Source: Solobacterium sp. (GTDB lineage Bacteria > Bacillota_I > Bacilli_A > Erysipelotrichales > Erysipelotrichaceae). Taken from it: a stretch of 11,898 nucleotides of DNA. Location: contig JAFWCP010000269.1 of assembly GCA_017536845.1 (NCBI GenBank), forward strand, positions 1 through 11,898, read 5' to 3'. Each line of letters opens with the position of its first letter. Positions within the stretch are counted from its first letter, which is position 1. The notes under the pieces are model-generated. The model saw only the letters and a program-made list of their open reading frames with translations, was not told the DNA's origin and made no database searches. Shown piece by piece: positions 7,184 to 11,898 of this stretch. Both the position numbers and the translations under genes were made by a program.

Positions 7184-7193
7184 GCTTTGTCAA
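7165..7193 (-). promoter_or_regulatory. promoter of the BlaI-type repressor / M56 protease operon
   Basis: On the minus strand a consensus TTGACA (7193-7188), 17 bases, then TAAACT (7170-7165). Operator 2 covers the spacer and -10, and operator 1 covers the start site region. Confidence 0.8.
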
Positions 7194-7199
7194 GACCTG

Positions 7200-7465
7200 T
7201 TCTGTGCTCACGTATAAATCCTGAAAAAGAAAACGGTGAGGATTATTCTCCGCCGCAGTCATCTTATCTTTCATCGTTGCCCTGTCTTTGCCTGTGTTTT
7301 ATCTGCTGTACTTTCTTAAACTGGACGTCCATATCATCAGCCTGGCTGTTTCGCAGAAGTGCATCATCCTGTTTTCTCTTCTTCAGGCCGGTCATTTCCG
7401 GCAATAAGATGCTCATTTTCCTGATCCGGTTAACCGTTTGTGTATTGCAAGGCGAAAGGGCATTG
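7200..7465. other. gene-poor stretch with possible decayed coding sequence
   Basis: No gene here can be supported. On the minus strand a 50-codon frame (7416-7264, beginning MSILLPEMTGLKKRKQDD) has natural codon choice, but its only Shine-Dalgarno-like AGGA is 2 bases from the ATG. On the plus strand the complement reads as a hydrophobic peptide (FIVALSLPVFYLLYFLK...) without a start. One strand may hold the remains of a gene, and I cannot tell which. Confidence 0.3.
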
Positions 7466-7496
7466 AAAAAGCCTCATGCCGTAAGGGCACAAGGCT
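7466..7496 (-). terminator. intrinsic terminator of the pyrG-guaA transcript
   Basis: On the minus strand AGCCTTGTGCC and GGCATGAGGCT pair over 11 bases with two G-U wobbles, around a 5-base loop, and are followed by TTTTTC. It is the first good terminator downstream of guaA and the Nudix remnant. Confidence 0.7.
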
Positions 7497-7611
7497 CCTG
7501 GTTTTACAGTGTTTTCCGGCTGTCAGCGGACAGCAAACCGGGATGATTCTCACTCTTTTTCAGTGTTCTTCTGCCGGTTATTTCAGGTAGGTTTTATTCT
7601 GAAAACAAACC

Positions 7612-7899
7612 TTATTGCAGCGTGTTTATAGCATTCAGGAGATCACCGGAATCATCAACGGTTATTACTGTTGAAAGGTCGCTGTAGTTGATCAATTCCC
7701 TATGGCCTTCTTCGGATGAGACAACATTTCCTGACCATTGTGTTGCCTTTATGAGCAGGGCGACATATCTGCCGTTTTCTATTGGAAACTGTTTTACGCC
7801 CACCAATCCCGGATCAAGAATCATCAGGCCGGTTTTCTCCTTCATCTCCCGGATCACAGCATCAACAAAGGACTCTCCGGGTTTCTGGAATCCCGTATT
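7612..7899 (-). pseudogene. Nudix hydrolase remnant, 5' end missing, in frame after guaA stop
   Basis: The frame that starts directly after the guaA TGA reads NTGFQKPGESFVDAVIREMK and continues for 95 codons to a stop. This is a Nudix hydrolase (8-oxo-dGTP-diphosphatase-like) without its first 30-40 residues. The Nudix box, normally G-x5-E-x7-R-E-U-x-E-E-x-G-U, is present as G-FQKPG-E-SFVDAVI-R-E-M-K-E-K-T-G-L. The second glutamate of the E-E pair, a metal ligand in the family, is lysine here. The following GVKQFPIENGRYVALLIKATQWSG matches the usual strands, and the C-terminal part is degraded. No ribosome binding site or ATG precedes it; a GTG at 7857 lies inside the Nudix box. It most likely arose by a deletion that joined the end of guaA to the middle of a Nudix gene. 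Confidence 0.72.
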
Positions 7900-11059
<3,160 letters not shown>

Positions 11060-11070
11060 TCAAAAATACA

Positions 11071-11125
11071 AAAAGAGGGCAATAAATCCAACTGCACTGA
11101 ATGCAGTTTTTTTTATCGCCCTCTT
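11071..11125 (-). terminator. pyrG leader terminator, probable attenuator
   Basis: On the minus strand AAGAGGGCGATAAA pairs with TTTATTGCCCTCTT (14 bp, one G-U wobble), enclosing a second hairpin (AACTGCA/TGCAGTT, loop 5). The 3' arm runs into TTTTT. It lies 24 bp before the pyrG start and starts about 10 bases after the -10 of the promoter, so it ends transcripts begun there unless they are antiterminated. It could also end the upstream CcdA-TlpA transcript; the two uses are not exclusive. Confidence 0.78.
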
Positions 11126-11135
11126 GGACAGCAGA

Positions 11136-11164
11136 ATTATAGTACTCTGCCTGCCTGGATGCAA
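11136..11164 (-). promoter_or_regulatory. pyrG promoter
   Basis: On the minus strand a perfect TATAAT (11141-11136) is preceded at 17 bases by TTGCAT (11164-11159). The predicted start is near 11129, just before the attenuator hairpin. The promoter lies between the stop of the upstream gene (11174) and the hairpin. Confidence 0.7.
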
Positions 11165-11173
11165 TGATTTTTT

Positions 11174-11898
11174 TTACTCAAACAGCTGCGGGAGGATGGA
11201 TTCGAAATCTTCTTCCGCCACATAGCCCGGCACATAGCCCAGGAATTCCCCGTCAGCCTTGACAAAGTAGGTCGTCGGATAGCCGCTCACCTTATACAGG
11301 GAGGTCACCTGCAGGGAGGTATCATAGACGATATCCATCGTATATCCCTTGTCCTGCATATAGGCTTCCACTTCCTCCATGCTTCCTTCGCCGTTGACGT
11401 GCGGGGCGGCAACCAGCAGGATGGCAATGTCATCACGGGTTTCATGAAGCTGCTGCAGGTAGGGAAGCTCTTCGTTGCAGTAATAGCACCAGGTGCCGAA
11501 GAAATTCACGACAACCGGTTTCCCTTTATAGTCGGACAATGTCACCTTCGTGCCGTCCGCCTTTTTCAGGGTAAAGTCATACGGGTCTTCTTCACCCAGC
11601 ACCGTTTCGGCTTCCGGCTGGGCCGTCAGCACCTGGAAGGTGGCATGAGCCTGGGTCAGCAGGTAGCCGCCCATGACCAGGATGACGACAGCGCTGATGA
11701 TGCCGGTGTACCTGACAACGCCACGGTATTTCTTCAGCCCGTTCAGCACGGTGCCGGTAAAGAAGCCCAGCAGCAGGAAGATGCAGACAAAGCCAAGAGC
11801 GTAGGAAATGATATACAGCCATCCTTCCTGGCTCTGCGCCGCTAACAGGATCGCCTGCGCCAGCATCGGCCCGACGCAGGGGCTCCAGGCAAAGGAGA
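11174..11898 (-). CDS. CcdA-like membrane protein fused to a TlpA/thioredoxin domain, 5' end outside window
   Basis: The visible 241 codons hold the C-terminal part of a CcdA/DsbD-type electron carrier followed by a thioredoxin-like domain. The start of the visible part, FAWSPCVGPMLAQAI, is the conserved second cysteine motif of CcdA (W-x-P-C-x-G-P), which passes electrons across the membrane. Further membrane helices follow at about 50 and 85 codons into the fragment. The extracytoplasmic TlpA-like domain has W-C-Y-Y-C (active-site CxxC) and G-Y-P-T-T-Y with the cis-proline. CcdA and the thioredoxin partner are more often separate proteins; a fusion lets one protein carry reducing power outside and use it on a client, for example cytochrome c or oxidised surface proteins. 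The client cannot be read here. The gene stops 47 bases before the pyrG attenuator. Confidence 0.9.
   Translation of the reverse strand, partial: SFAWSPCVGPMLAQAILLAAQSQEGWLYIISYALGFVCIFLLLGFFTGTVLNGLKKYRGVVRYTGIISAVVILVMGGYLLTQAHATFQVLTAQPEAETVLGEEDPYDFTLKKADGTKVTLSDYKGKPVVVNFFGTWCYYCNEELPYLQQLHETRDDIAILLVAAPHVNGEGSMEEVEAYMQDKGYTMDIVYDTSLQVTSLYKVSGYPTTYFVKADGEFLGYVPGYVAEEDFESILPQLFE

Noticed and set aside
7122..7274. In-frame 51-codon extension of the BlaI-type repressor
   Set aside because: It runs through the promoter and both operators; ATG 7121 has AAGGAGG at the right distance and matches the family start.
7172..7546. 124-codon plus-strand frame
   Set aside because: It starts inside the repressor promoter, has no ribosome binding site, and its cysteine- and serine-rich composition is not protein-like.

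Overview
The window looks like a chromosomal stretch from a mid-GC, low-to-moderate complexity Bacillota genome. I base this on strong AGGAGG-type ribosome binding sites, sigma-A-like promoters, intrinsic terminators, a BlaI/BlaR1-type repressor-protease pair, and a pyrG-guaA pair with a leader terminator in front of pyrG. A gut anaerobe of the Erysipelotrichia or Clostridia is my best guess, but nothing in the sequence fixes the genus. There are no tRNA or rRNA genes, no CRISPR array and no intact mobile element.

Left part (1-3090): three minus-strand genes are joined by 4-bp ATGA overlaps: an MBL-fold metallohydrolase, a pectinacetylesterase/Notum-like hydrolase, and an HGGG-type alpha/beta esterase cut by the left edge. 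They are divergent from a TetR-type regulator. A perfect dyad (TGATACA-TT-TGTATCA) overlaps the regulator promoter, and further half-sites lie beside it. A bidirectional terminator closes the regulator and the next, convergent gene.

Middle (3094-7200): a membrane-anchored alpha/beta hydrolase on the minus strand has its own good promoter. Upstream of that promoter are the same TGAGACA/TGTTTCA elements seen in the regulator intergenic region, which suggests co-regulation. Next comes about 450 bp that looks like a broken, multiply frameshifted gene. It lies just downstream of an M56/BlaR1-type membrane metalloprotease sensor and its BlaI-type repressor. The repressor promoter carries two palindromic operators, one a perfect 20-bp dyad, placed between -35 and -10 and over the start region.

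Right part (7200-11898): a gene-poor stretch with a terminator is followed by a 5'-truncated Nudix hydrolase remnant. That remnant begins directly and in frame after the stop codon of guaA (GMP synthase). guaA overlaps pyrG (CTP synthase) by 11 bp, giving a nucleotide amination operon that makes GMP and CTP. pyrG has a consensus -10 promoter followed by a strong hairpin-plus-U-run in its short leader, most simply read as an attenuator. A CcdA-like membrane protein fused to a TlpA/thioredoxin domain runs off the right edge.

No completely new system can be demonstrated. The most informative items are the BlaI operators of the orphan sensor pair with its decayed neighbour, the apparent hydrolase regulon of the TetR-type protein, and the guaA-Nudix junction.
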